Part shown: one piece after another, positions 8,783 through 16,751 of the stretch
Layout: every line of letters starts with the position of its first letter
How positions within the stretch are numbered: position 1 is the stretch's first letter
Assembly: GCA_023404675.1 (NCBI GenBank)
Contig: JAEYAW010000028.1
Coordinates: forward strand, 62,001-126,000
Direction of reading: 5' to 3'
Length of the DNA: 64,000 nucleotides
Source of the DNA: Pseudomonadota bacterium
Lineage (GTDB): Bacteria > Pseudomonadota > Alphaproteobacteria > Rhizobiales > Xanthobacteraceae
The notes under the pieces: model-generated
What the model saw: the letters and a program-made list of their open reading frames with translations, nothing else
What the model was told of the DNA's origin: nothing
Database searches by the model: none
Made by a program: the position numbers and the translations under genes

Positions 8783-9616
8783 TCAGATGTTGGAGAGGTT
8801 CAGCACGTCGGCCATCGAATAGAGGCCGGGCTTCTTGCCATGCGCCCACAGCGCCGCTTTCAGCGCGCCGTGCGCGAAGATCATTCGGTCTTCCGCCTTG
8901 TGAGTGAGTTCGATCCGCTCGTGGGGACCGGCGAAGATCACGGTGTGATCGCCCGTCACGGTGCCGCCGCGCAGCGAGGCGAAGCCGATGTCGCCATCCT
9001 TGCGCGGGCCGGTGTAGCCGTCGCGGCCACGCGCCGAATGGGTGGCGAGATCGACGCCGCGCCCTTCCGCCGCCGCCTCGCCCAGCATGAAGGCCGTACC
9101 GGAGGGTGCATCGACCTTGGCCTTGTGATGCATCTCGACGATCTCGATATCGAAATCCTCGTCCAGCGAGCGCGCCACCTGCTTGACCAGCGCGGCCAGC
9201 AGATTGACGCCGAGGCTCATATTGCCGGAACGCACCACGGTCGCGCGGGAGGTGACGGTCTTGATCACGGCTTCATCCGACGCCGACAGTCCCGTCGTGC
9301 CGATCACATGCACCAGCCGCCGCTCGGCGGCGATCGCCACATTGGCGAGGGTCGCGGCGGGAACGGTGAAATCGACGATGCCGTCGGCATTGGCCGAGAG
9401 CGACCACAGATCGGCCGACACCGGCACGCCGCAGGCCGGCAGCCCGGCAAGAATGCCCGCGTCCTGCCCGATCACCTCGGACCCCGGCGCTTCCAGCGCA
9501 CCGGCCAGCACCGCCGCCGGCGTCGATGAAATAGCGCGCACCAGCGCGCGGCCCATCCGGCCGCCTGCGCCCGCCACGATCAGCCGCATCGGCGGCCTGT
9601 CCTCATGCCCGTTCAT
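8783..9616 (-). CDS. dapB: 4-hydroxy-tetrahydrodipicolinate reductase
   Basis: A 277-residue enzyme of lysine and meso-diaminopimelate synthesis that reduces 4-hydroxy-tetrahydrodipicolinate with NAD(P)H. Visible are the nucleotide fold VAGAGGRMGRAL, DFTVPAA, the loop GTTGLS and the catalytic signature EMHHKAKVDAPSGTA with the His-His-Lys set. The C-terminus LYSMADVLNL is typical. The start at 9616 gives eight extra residues before MRLIVAGAGG; an ATG at 9592 is equally plausible. It is followed closely by gpmA. Confidence 0.95.
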   Translation of the reverse strand: MNGHEDRPPMRLIVAGAGGRMGRALVRAISSTPAAVLAGALEAPGSEVIGQDAGILAGLPACGVPVSADLWSLSANADGIVDFTVPAATLANVAIAAERRLVHVIGTTGLSASDEAVIKTVTSRATVVRSGNMSLGVNLLAALVKQVARSLDEDFDIEIVEMHHKAKVDAPSGTAFMLGEAAAEGRGVDLATHSARGRDGYTGPRKDGDIGFASLRGGTVTGDHTVIFAGPHERIELTHKAEDRMIFAHGALKAALWAHGKKPGLYSMADVLNLSNI

Positions 9617-9702
9617 GGCGCGGGTATAGCGGGCGGGTTGGCACGCGGCAACCGCCGCGCCGATGCTGCATGTGCGAGGTTTCCCGCCGGATCGGCGGAT
9701 GC

Positions 9703-10176
9703 TCAGCGGCCGGTGGAACCGAAGCCGCCCTCACCGCGCGCGGTGGCGTCGAGTTCGCTCACCTCGACCAGCGTCGCCATCGCGACGGGAGCGATCACCA
9801 TCTGCGCGACGCGCTCGCCGCGCCGGATGACGAACGGCGCATCGCCGTGATTGATCAGCGGCACCGCGACCTCGCCGCGATAATCGGCGTCGATCGTGCC
9901 CGGCGCGTTCAGCACCGTGACGCCGAACTTCACCGCCAATCCCGAACGCGGCCGCACCTGCGCCTCGAAGCCCGGCGGCAGCGCAATGGCCAGCCCCGTC
10001 GGCACCAGCGCCCGTGCGCCGGGAGCCATGGTGATCGGCGCGTCCTCCGGCACCGCCGCCAGCAGATCGAGCCCGGCCGCGTGGGCGGTCTGATAGGCGG
10101 GCAGCGGCAGGCCCTCGCCATTCGCCAGGCGCTTGATGCGCAGGGTGAGTGTTCCGTTCGGTCCCGTCTCGCTCAT
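9703..10176 (-). CDS. dut: Deoxyuridine 5'-triphosphate nucleotidohydrolase (dUTPase)
   Basis: A 157-residue enzyme that hydrolyses dUTP to dUMP and pyrophosphate, preventing uracil entry into DNA and feeding dTMP synthesis. All five conserved motifs of the trimeric family are present: AGLDLLA, PRSGLA, APGTIDADYRGE, RGERVAQMV and the C-terminal arm RGEGGFGSTGR. The ATG at 10176 overlaps the coaBC stop as ATGA, so translation is coupled. The pairing coaBC-dut is common in proteobacteria. Confidence 0.97.
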   Translation of the reverse strand: MSETGPNGTLTLRIKRLANGEGLPLPAYQTAHAAGLDLLAAVPEDAPITMAPGARALVPTGLAIALPPGFEAQVRPRSGLAVKFGVTVLNAPGTIDADYRGEVAVPLINHGDAPFVIRRGERVAQMVIAPVAMATLVEVSELDATARGEGGFGSTGR

Positions 10177-11576
10177 TCTGATGTCACCGCTTCGCCGATG
10201 CGCTTCACCAGCGCGTGGGCCACCTCGTCCTTGGCCATCGCCGGCCATGAGTCCACCGCCACCTCGTCGCCGTCGCGGCGTAACAGGTGCACGGTGTTGC
10301 TGTCGCCCCCCATGATGCCGGTCGCCGGCGACACATCGTTCGCGACGATCCAGTCACAGCCCTTGCGCAGCAGTTTGGCGCGGGCGTTGTCGATCAGGTG
10401 TTCCGTCTCGGCCGCGAAGCCGATCACCAGCGGCGGGCGGTTGCCGGTGAAGTGCGAGACCGTGGCGAGGATGTCCGGATTCTCCACCAGCGACAGCGGC
10501 GGAATGGCTTCGCCGGGCTTCTTCTTGATCTTCTGCGCGCCCTCGCTGGCGACGCGCCAGTCGGCGACGGCGGCGGCGAAGATCGCGATATCGGCGGGCA
10601 GCGCAGTCTCGACTGCCGTCAGCATGTCGCGCGCCGATTCCACCGCGATCAGATCGATGCCCGGCGGCGGCGCGAGATCGACCGGGCCGGAGACCAGCAC
10701 CACCTCGGCGCCCGCATCGCGCGCGGCTTCGGCGATGGCGTAGCCTTGCTTGCCGGAGGAGCGGTTGGCGATGTAGCGCACCGGATCGATCGGCTCGTGG
10801 GTCGGCCCGGCCGTGATGAGCACGCGTCTGCCCTTGAGCGGCTTGACCTGAGGGCGCAGCAGCGCCTCGGCGGCGGCGGCGATCTCCAGCGGCTCCGACA
10901 TCCGCCCGAGCCCCGCCTCGCCGCGTTCGGCCATGGTGCCGCTGTTGGGGCCGATCATGTGGACGCCGTCCGCTTTCAGTCGCGCGATATTGCGTTTGGT
11001 GGCGGCGTTGCTCCACATCAGCGGATTCATGGCCGGCGCGAGCAGCACCGGCCTGTTGGTGGCAAGCAGGATCGCGGTGGCCAGATCGTCGGCGTGGCCC
11101 TGCGCCATCTTCGCCATCAGATCGGCCGTGGCGGGCGCGACCAGGATCAGGTCGCAGTCGCGGGCGAGCCGGATGTGCCCGGCGTCGAACTCGCTCTGCG
11201 CGTCGAACAGGTCGGTGTAGCTGCGCTGGTTGGCGAGTGCGCTGGCCGCCAGCGGCGTGACGAACTCCTGCGCGGCGCGAGTGAGCACGCAGCGCACCTC
11301 GAAGCCGCGATCCTTCAGGCGGCGGATCAGGTCGAGCGATTTATACGCCGCGATACCACCGCCGATGATGAGGGTCGCGCGCTGCTTGGCGGCGGATGGC
11401 GCGAGGGCCGGCGCCGGCGGCGGAGAAGTCGGCACGGCCTCGGCGTCAGCGTCGCTGGCGACGTCGCGCAAAATCATGCGCACCTCGTCCTCGACCGAGC
11501 GCCCGTTGCGGGCCGCGCGCATGCGCAGCGCGGCTTTCAGGGCGTCGTCGAGTTTGCGGATGGTCAGGCTCGCCAT
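10173..11576 (-). CDS. coaBC: Bifunctional phosphopantothenoylcysteine decarboxylase/synthetase with N-terminal RHH-like domain
   Basis: A 467-residue coenzyme A enzyme that joins 4'-phosphopantothenate to cysteine (CoaB) and decarboxylates the product (CoaC). Residues about 66-240 form the flavin-dependent CoaC half (IIGGGIAAYKSLDLIRRL, LVAPATADLMAKMA, APAMNPLMWSNAAT). Residues about 245-467 are CoaB (VLITAGPTHEPIDPVRYI, NRSSGKQG). The first 45 residues (MASLTIRKLDDALKAALRMR, then RNGRSVEDEVRMILRD) look like a FitA/Arc-type ribbon-helix-helix antitoxin domain, linked by a Pro/Ala-rich stretch. E. coli CoaBC begins directly with the CoaC fold. The stop overlaps dut. Confidence 0.95.
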   Translation of the reverse strand: MASLTIRKLDDALKAALRMRAARNGRSVEDEVRMILRDVASDADAEAVPTSPPPAPALAPSAAKQRATLIIGGGIAAYKSLDLIRRLKDRGFEVRCVLTRAAQEFVTPLAASALANQRSYTDLFDAQSEFDAGHIRLARDCDLILVAPATADLMAKMAQGHADDLATAILLATNRPVLLAPAMNPLMWSNAATKRNIARLKADGVHMIGPNSGTMAERGEAGLGRMSEPLEIAAAAEALLRPQVKPLKGRRVLITAGPTHEPIDPVRYIANRSSGKQGYAIAEAARDAGAEVVLVSGPVDLAPPPGIDLIAVESARDMLTAVETALPADIAIFAAAVADWRVASEGAQKIKKKPGEAIPPLSLVENPDILATVSHFTGNRPPLVIGFAAETEHLIDNARAKLLRKGCDWIVANDVSPATGIMGGDSNTVHLLRRDGDEVAVDSWPAMAKDEVAHALVKRIGEAVTSE

Positions 11577-11657
11577 CGCTGTGTCCTCCCCGGAGAACAG
11601 CCGATAGCAAATTTCTGCACTGCCATCAATGATGGCAATGCAATCACAGCAACGCGA

Positions 11658-13244
11658 TCAGGGAATCGAAATGTAGCGGAGCGACCAGAGAATCCCGAGG
11701 AAGGTGATCGCCATCACCCACAGCGCCACGGTGCGCCAGCGCCGGCTGCGGCGGTCGAGCCGGCCGATCGCCGCCACGGTCTCCGGGGCCAGCACGATGC
11801 CCTCGCGGGTCATGGTCTCCATCTGGGTGACGACGGCCGCCGCGCGGGTGGCGAGATTCGGCAGCATCCCGGCGAGATAGGCCAGTTCGCCCGCCCCCGC
11901 CAGCGCGCCCTGCACCTTGCCGAGCGGGCCGAGATTGCGCTCGATCCATTCGCGCACCACCGGCTCGGCTGTGGTCCAGATGTCGAGCTTCGGATCGAAG
12001 CCGCGCGCCACGCCTTCCACCACCACCATGGTCTTCTGCAGAAGGATCAGTTCGGGCCGCGTGCGCATGTCGAACAGCGCGGTGACCTCCAGCAGCAGCG
12101 TCAGCAGCCGCGCCATGGAGATTTCCTCGGCCTTGCGGTTGTGGATCGGCTCGCCGATGGCGCGGATCGCCTGCGCGAAATTCTCCACGGAATGATGATC
12201 CGGCACATAGCCGGCCTCGAAATGCACCTCCGCCACGCGGCGATAGTTACGGGTGATGAAGCCGAGCAGGATTTCCGCAAGGAAGCGCCGCTCCTTCAGC
12301 CCGAGCCGGCCCATGATGCCGAAATCCACCGCCACCAGCCGGCCGTCGTCGCCGAGGAACAGGTTGCCGGGGTGCATGTCGGCATGGAAGAAGCCGTCGC
12401 GCAGCGCGTGGCGCAGGAAACTCTGGATCACCTTGCGGCCGAGATCGGGAAAATCCACCTGCGCGGCTTCCAGCCGGGCGCGATCGTTCAGCGGGATGCC
12501 GTCGATCCACTGCATGGTGAGCACGCTGTGGCTGGTGCGGTCCCAGTCCACCACCGGCACCCGGAAATCCGGATCGTCGCGGGTGTTCTCGGCCATCTCC
12601 GAGAGCGCCGCCGCCTCCAGCCGCAGGTCCATCTCCATGGCGACGGTGCGCGACATGGTGTTGATGATCTCGACGAGCCGCAACCGGCGCGCCTCGGCCG
12701 AATTCGATTCCGCCTTCTCGGCGGCGAACATGAAATCCTGAAGGTCGCGACGGAAGCGGCCGGCCACGTTGGGCCGCAGCACCTTCACCGCGACACGGCG
12801 GCGCTCGCCCTCGCCCACGATCTCGGCCTGATGCACCTGCGCGATGGAGGCCGCCGCCACCGGCGGGCCGAACGCCGCGAAGATCTGCGGCAGCGGCTTT
12901 TCCAGCGAGGCCGCAACCTGCTGCTCGGCCTCGGCCTGCGAGAACGCGGGCAAGCGGTCCTGCAGGCTTTCGAGGTCGCGCGCCATGGTGACGCCGACCA
13001 CGTCCGGCCGCGTCGCCAGGAACTGCCCGAGCTTGAGATAGGCCGGCCCCAGCCGGACCAGCGCCTGCGACAACCGCGCGCCTGAACGCGCTGCGCCCGG
13101 CCGCTCGATCAGCCGGCCGAGCTTCACCGCGACCTGCGCCGGCGGCGGCAACACGGCGGCGTCGATCGCGCCGAACACGCCCTCCCGGGCCAGCACAAAG
13201 CCGGCGCGGGCAAGCCGCGCCACATGGGTGATCGCGGAAATCAC
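11658..13244 (-). CDS. ubiB: Ubiquinone biosynthesis kinase-like protein UbiB
   Basis: A 528-residue atypical kinase of the ADCK/UbiB family, needed for the hydroxylation stage of ubiquinone synthesis and membrane-associated. Visible are the family KxGQ motif in YLKLGQFLATRPDVVG, the Ala-rich nucleotide loop region VAAASIAQVHQAEI, the catalytic HADMHPGNLF and the metal-binding VDFGIMGRL. Two hydrophobic helices at the C-terminus (about 480-525) anchor it. It starts with GTG at 13244 overlapping the ubiE stop (GTGA), so the two ubiquinone genes are coupled. Confidence 0.95.
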   Translation of the reverse strand: MISAITHVARLARAGFVLAREGVFGAIDAAVLPPPAQVAVKLGRLIERPGAARSGARLSQALVRLGPAYLKLGQFLATRPDVVGVTMARDLESLQDRLPAFSQAEAEQQVAASLEKPLPQIFAAFGPPVAAASIAQVHQAEIVGEGERRRVAVKVLRPNVAGRFRRDLQDFMFAAEKAESNSAEARRLRLVEIINTMSRTVAMEMDLRLEAAALSEMAENTRDDPDFRVPVVDWDRTSHSVLTMQWIDGIPLNDRARLEAAQVDFPDLGRKVIQSFLRHALRDGFFHADMHPGNLFLGDDGRLVAVDFGIMGRLGLKERRFLAEILLGFITRNYRRVAEVHFEAGYVPDHHSVENFAQAIRAIGEPIHNRKAEEISMARLLTLLLEVTALFDMRTRPELILLQKTMVVVEGVARGFDPKLDIWTTAEPVVREWIERNLGPLGKVQGALAGAGELAYLAGMLPNLATRAAAVVTQMETMTREGIVLAPETVAAIGRLDRRSRRWRTVALWVMAITFLGILWSLRYISIP

Positions 13245-14005
13245 AAACGCCAGCCTGAATGCAGGACGACGATGCCGCCGGACATCGGGGTGGCGCTGAC
13301 GCGCGAGAAGCCCGCGTCGCGGATCATGTCCGCAAACACGGCGGGCTTGGGAAACTGGCGGATCGACTCCACGAGGTAACGATAGGACTCCTCGTCGCCG
13401 GTCACCACCTTGCCGATCTTCGGAATGACGTTGAACGAGAACAGCTCGTAGAGTTTGTCGAGACCTGGCACGTCCACCGACGAGAACTCAAGGCAGAGGA
13501 AATGGCTGCCGGGCTTCAGCACGCGATACGCCTCGCGCAGCGCCAGCGGGATGCGCGGCACGTTGCGGATGCCGAAGGCGATGGTGTAGGCGTCGAAGCT
13601 GCGATCCGGGAAGGCGAGCGCCTCCGCATTGCCCTCGACGAACGTCACCTGATGTTCGAGATGGCGGGAAATGGCGCGCTCGCGGCCGACCGCCAGCATC
13701 TCGGCGTTGATGTCGCAGACGGTCGCGGTGAAACCCGGCCCGGCCGCTCCGGCGGCGCGGAACGAAATGTCGCCGGTGCCGCCCGCGACATCCAGCAGCG
13801 CGAACGACGCGGGCCCGCGCGGCGGATTGAGCGCGGTCACCATCGCCTCTTTCCAGAGCCGGTGCACGCCCCCGGACATCAGGTCGTTCATCAGGTCGTA
13901 GCGCTTCGCCACGCTGTGAAACACCTCGTTCACAAGCGTCTGCTTGTCGCCGAGGGGCACATCGCGGTAGCCGAAATGCGTCGTCGAATCCGACGGTTGG
14001 GTCAT
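13241..14005 (-). CDS. ubiE: Demethylmenaquinone/2-methoxy-6-polyprenyl-1,4-benzoquinol methyltransferase
   Basis: A 254-residue SAM-dependent C-methyltransferase of ubiquinone (and menaquinone) synthesis. The UbiE signature YDLMNDLMSGGVHRLWK is at the N-terminus, motif I is LLDVAGGTGDIS, and FGIRNVP and YRVLKPG follow. The ATG at 14005 (MTQPSDSTTHFGYRDVP) matches the family; a longer open frame upstream was rejected. The order ubiE-ubiB is usual in proteobacteria. Confidence 0.96.
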   Translation of the reverse strand: MTQPSDSTTHFGYRDVPLGDKQTLVNEVFHSVAKRYDLMNDLMSGGVHRLWKEAMVTALNPPRGPASFALLDVAGGTGDISFRAAGAAGPGFTATVCDINAEMLAVGRERAISRHLEHQVTFVEGNAEALAFPDRSFDAYTIAFGIRNVPRIPLALREAYRVLKPGSHFLCLEFSSVDVPGLDKLYELFSFNVIPKIGKVVTGDEESYRYLVESIRQFPKPAVFADMIRDAGFSRVSATPMSGGIVVLHSGWRL

Positions 14006-14147
14006 GGCACTCTCCACGGCGGGACCATAGCGCGCCACTCGCCGCCGCGCTACAAGCAGGCCGCACCCGCGATCGTCTCGCGCAGGTTGCCGGCAGCCGT
14101 GGTTAACCCCAGCGCCGTCGAACAGGTTGAAAGGGAGAGGTGTTGCC

Positions 14148-14516
14148 ATGATGACAGGCGTCATTCCCATTCTGCGGATGTTCGACATCGCCAAGGCGCG
14201 CGAATTCTACCGCGGCTTCCTTGGCTTCAAGACCGACTGGGAGCATCGCTTCGAGCCGGACCTGCCGCTCTACATGCAGGTCAGCCGCGACAGCGTGGTG
14301 CTCCACCTCAGCGAGCATCACGGCGACGCCGCGCCCGGCAGCAAGGTGCTGATCCTGATGAGCGGCGTCGCGGACTTTCAGGCCAGCCTGCTGGCGCAGG
14401 CCTATGGCTACGCCCGGCCCGGCCTTGAAGATCAGGGCTGGGCGCGAACCGTGACCGTCACCGATCCATTCTTCAACCGGCTGGTGTTCGCCGAGCGCCA
14501 TCCCGAACCGCGATGA
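14148..14516 (+). CDS. VOC (glyoxalase/bleomycin resistance) superfamily protein
   Basis: A 122-residue single-domain vicinal-oxygen-chelate protein: MFDIAKAREFYRGFLGFK near the N-terminus and VTVTDPFFNRLVFAER at the C-terminus are the paired beta-alpha-beta halves. It resembles bleomycin-resistance-like proteins, which bind rather than cleave the drug; the true ligand is unknown. A strong AGGGAGAGG lies seven bases before the ATG at 14148, which decides the start. It is followed by a repeat and mutM. Confidence 0.85.
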   Translation: MMTGVIPILRMFDIAKAREFYRGFLGFKTDWEHRFEPDLPLYMQVSRDSVVLHLSEHHGDAAPGSKVLILMSGVADFQASLLAQAYGYARPGLEDQGWARTVTVTDPFFNRLVFAERHPEPR

Positions 14517-14521
14517 GGGAC

Positions 14522-14567
14522 GCATGATCCTGTCCGCAAGCCGGCTCCCACGTTTCGGGATCGTGTC
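14522..14567. repeat. Diverged GCATGATC palindromic repeat just before mutM
   Basis: GCATGATCCTGTCCGCAAG, CCGGCTCCCACGTTTCGG and GATCGTGTC follow the layout of the repeat at 3031-3081. It ends three bases before the mutM ATG, so any mutM ribosome-binding site must lie inside the repeat; none stands out. Confidence 0.65.
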
Positions 14568-14570
14568 CTG

Positions 14571-15452
14571 ATGCCCGAGCTCCCCGAGGTCGAAACCGTC
14601 CGGCGCGGCCTGCAGCCGGCGATGGAGGGCCAGCGCATCGATGCGCTCGACCTGCGGCGCGGCGACCTGCGGTTTCCGTTTCAGCCGGATTTCCGCAAGC
14701 GCCTCGAAGGGCATGTCGTCAGCGGACTCGGCCGCCGCGCGAAATATCTGGTGGCCGACCTCGATTCCGGGGACGTGCTGCTGATGCATCTGGGCATGTC
14801 GGGCTCGTTTCGCATCGAGCAGGACGGCGCGCAGGCAACGCCGGGCACGTTTCACTATCCGCGCTCCGAGGATCGCGGCCACGACCACGTGATCTTCCGC
14901 ATGAGCGGCGGCGCGCGCATCGTGTTCAACGATCCGCGCCGCTTCGGCTACATGAAGGTGGTGGCGCGCGCCGACCTGGCGAGCGAGCCGCTGATGAAGG
15001 GGCTCGGCCCCGAACCGCTCGGCAATGCCTTCGATGCCGCGATGCTGGCGCGCGCCTGCGCGGGCAAGGAGACCAGCCTCAAGGCTGCGCTGCTCGACCA
15101 GCGCGTCGTGGCGGGACTCGGCAACATCTATGTCTGCGAGGCGCTGTTTCGCGCGCATCTCTCTCCCAAACGCGCCGCGCGCACGCTGGCCGACCGCAAG
15201 GGGGCACCGACCGATCGCGCACGCGGGCTGGTGGATGCGATTCACGCGGTGCTGAACGAGGCCATCGCGGCGGGCGGCTCGTCGCTGCGCGACCATCGCC
15301 AGACCAACGGCGAACTCGGCTACTTCCAGCATTCTTTTTCAGTCTACGACCGCGAGGGCCAGCCATGCCGCACATCCGGCTGTTCGGGAACCGTGAAGCG
15401 GTTTACCCAGAACGGACGCTCGACCTTCTGGTGCCCCGCCTGCCAGAAATAA
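14571..15452 (+). CDS. mutM: Formamidopyrimidine-DNA glycosylase (8-oxoguanine repair)
   Basis: A 293-residue bifunctional glycosylase/AP lyase that removes 8-oxoguanine and formamidopyrimidines. The N-terminus MPELPEVETVRRGL contains the catalytic Pro2 and Glu3. The middle has HLGMSGSFR and the helix-two-turn-helix GLGNIYVCEALF. The C-terminal zinc finger has four Cys (CRTSGCSG ... WCPACQK). The start is fixed because Pro2 must be the new N-terminus. The adjacent methyltransferase begins four bases after the stop. Confidence 0.97.
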   Translation: MPELPEVETVRRGLQPAMEGQRIDALDLRRGDLRFPFQPDFRKRLEGHVVSGLGRRAKYLVADLDSGDVLLMHLGMSGSFRIEQDGAQATPGTFHYPRSEDRGHDHVIFRMSGGARIVFNDPRRFGYMKVVARADLASEPLMKGLGPEPLGNAFDAAMLARACAGKETSLKAALLDQRVVAGLGNIYVCEALFRAHLSPKRAARTLADRKGAPTDRARGLVDAIHAVLNEAIAAGGSSLRDHRQTNGELGYFQHSFSVYDREGQPCRTSGCSGTVKRFTQNGRSTFWCPACQK

Positions 15453-15456
15453 TCAG

Positions 15457-16254
15457 ATGGAGACTACGCCCGTGACCGCGCCCCAGATTCGCTTCGACGA
15501 CGGTGCCGCCTATGAGCAGTACATGGGGATCTGGAGCAAGACCGCGGGGGCGATTTTTCTCGACTGGCTCGCGCCGAAGCCGGGTCTCGGCTGGGCGGAT
15601 ATCGGCTGTGGCAACGGCGCGTTCACGAACCTGATTCTGGACCGCTGCGCGCCGGCGAAAGTCCAGGGCGTCGATCCGTCCGAAGGCCAGATCGCCTACG
15701 CGCGCACCCATGTCGCGCAGGCGGAGTTTCAGATCGGCGACGCCATGGCGCTGCCATTCACCGACAGAAGCGTCGACGCCGCCGTGATGGCGCTGGTGAT
15801 CTTCTTCGTGCCCGATCCCGCCAAGGGCGTCGCCGAAATGGTGCGCATCACAAAGCCCGGCGGGCTCGTCGCCGCCTATGCGTGGGACATGAAAATCGGC
15901 TTTCCGTGGCGGATCATCGGCGCGCCGCTGCGCGACATGGGTGTCGTGACCCCGTCGCCGCCAAGCGCGGACGCCTCGGCGCCGGAGAATATGCACGCGC
16001 TCTGGTCCGATGCCGGGCTGACGGATATCGAACTGCGCACCATCGAAGTGCGGCGCACGTTCGAGAGCTTCGATACGTTCTGGCGCATCGCCGAGAGCGG
16101 CCCGAGCATGGGCACGATCCTCCGGCAATTGTCCGACAAGGATCGCGGCACGTTGCAGGAGCGGGTGCGCGGCGATCTCGCGGACGAAGGCAGCGGCCGG
16201 GTCGGCCATCGCGCGCTGGCCAACGCCGTGAAGGGCCGCGTGCCGCGGGCCTGA
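15457..16254 (+). CDS. Class I SAM-dependent methyltransferase
   Basis: A 265-residue methyltransferase of the Methyltransf_11/UbiE-like type. Motif I is WADIGCGNGAF, followed by VQGVDPSEGQIAYAR, FQIGDAMALPF and the post-motif MVRITKPGGLVAAYAWDM. The region after residue 155 is variable and would hold the substrate pocket, so the substrate is unknown. It follows mutM by only four bases and is likely co-transcribed. It faces trxA, with a terminator between them. Confidence 0.85.
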   Translation: METTPVTAPQIRFDDGAAYEQYMGIWSKTAGAIFLDWLAPKPGLGWADIGCGNGAFTNLILDRCAPAKVQGVDPSEGQIAYARTHVAQAEFQIGDAMALPFTDRSVDAAVMALVIFFVPDPAKGVAEMVRITKPGGLVAAYAWDMKIGFPWRIIGAPLRDMGVVTPSPPSADASAPENMHALWSDAGLTDIELRTIEVRRTFESFDTFWRIAESGPSMGTILRQLSDKDRGTLQERVRGDLADEGSGRVGHRALANAVKGRVPRA

Positions 16255-16273
16255 GCCTTCCAGACCCAACCAT

Positions 16274-16315
16274 AGAAAACGAAGCGGTCCGGCCCGCACA
16301 GCAAGCCGAACCGCT
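16274..16315 (-). terminator. Terminator downstream of trxA (convergent region)
   Basis: Read on the minus strand, AGCGGTTCGGCT pairs with GGCCGGACCGCT (one mismatch and a G-T pair) around a loop of about 11 bases, and is followed by TCGTTTTC. The hairpin may also stop the plus-strand methyltransferase transcript. Confidence 0.65.
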
Positions 16316-16346
16316 CCGGGGTATTCAGACCCGCTGGATCAGATGA

Positions 16347-16667
16347 TCAGACCGCGGTCGTGATCCACTGCTGCAGCTTCGCCTTGGGGGCCGCGCCGAC
16401 CTGGCGCGAGGCGAGCTCGCCACCCTTGAAGATCATCAGCGTGGGAATCGACATCACGCCGTATTTCGACGCCGTCTGCGGATTCTCGTCCACATTGAGC
16501 TTCACGATCTTGACCTTCTCGCCCATGGCTCCGGCGATCTCGTCGAGCGCGGGAGCGATCATGCGGCAAGGCCCGCACCATTCGGCCCAGAAATCGACCA
16601 CGACCGGCCCGGACGCATTCAGAACCTCGGATTCGAACGTGGAATCCGAAACTTTGCCGACCGACAT
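16347..16667 (-). CDS. trxA: Thioredoxin
   Basis: A 106-residue cytosolic thiol-disulfide reductant. The redox motif is WAEWCGPCRMIAP, the cis-Pro loop is SIPTLMIFKGG, and the fold is complete. It is the last gene of the addB-addA-trxA series; 84 bp separate it from addA. The order addA-trxA is common in this group. Confidence 0.97.
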   Translation of the reverse strand: MSVGKVSDSTFESEVLNASGPVVVDFWAEWCGPCRMIAPALDEIAGAMGEKVKIVKLNVDENPQTASKYGVMSIPTLMIFKGGELASRQVGAAPKAKLQQWITTAV

Positions 16668-16751
16668 AGTGAACCTCGTTGATTGAAAAACCGGCCCGCG
16701 GGATCGCGCGCCGGAATGTTCGACTGAAACTAGGAAGGGGGAGCGGCGGGG

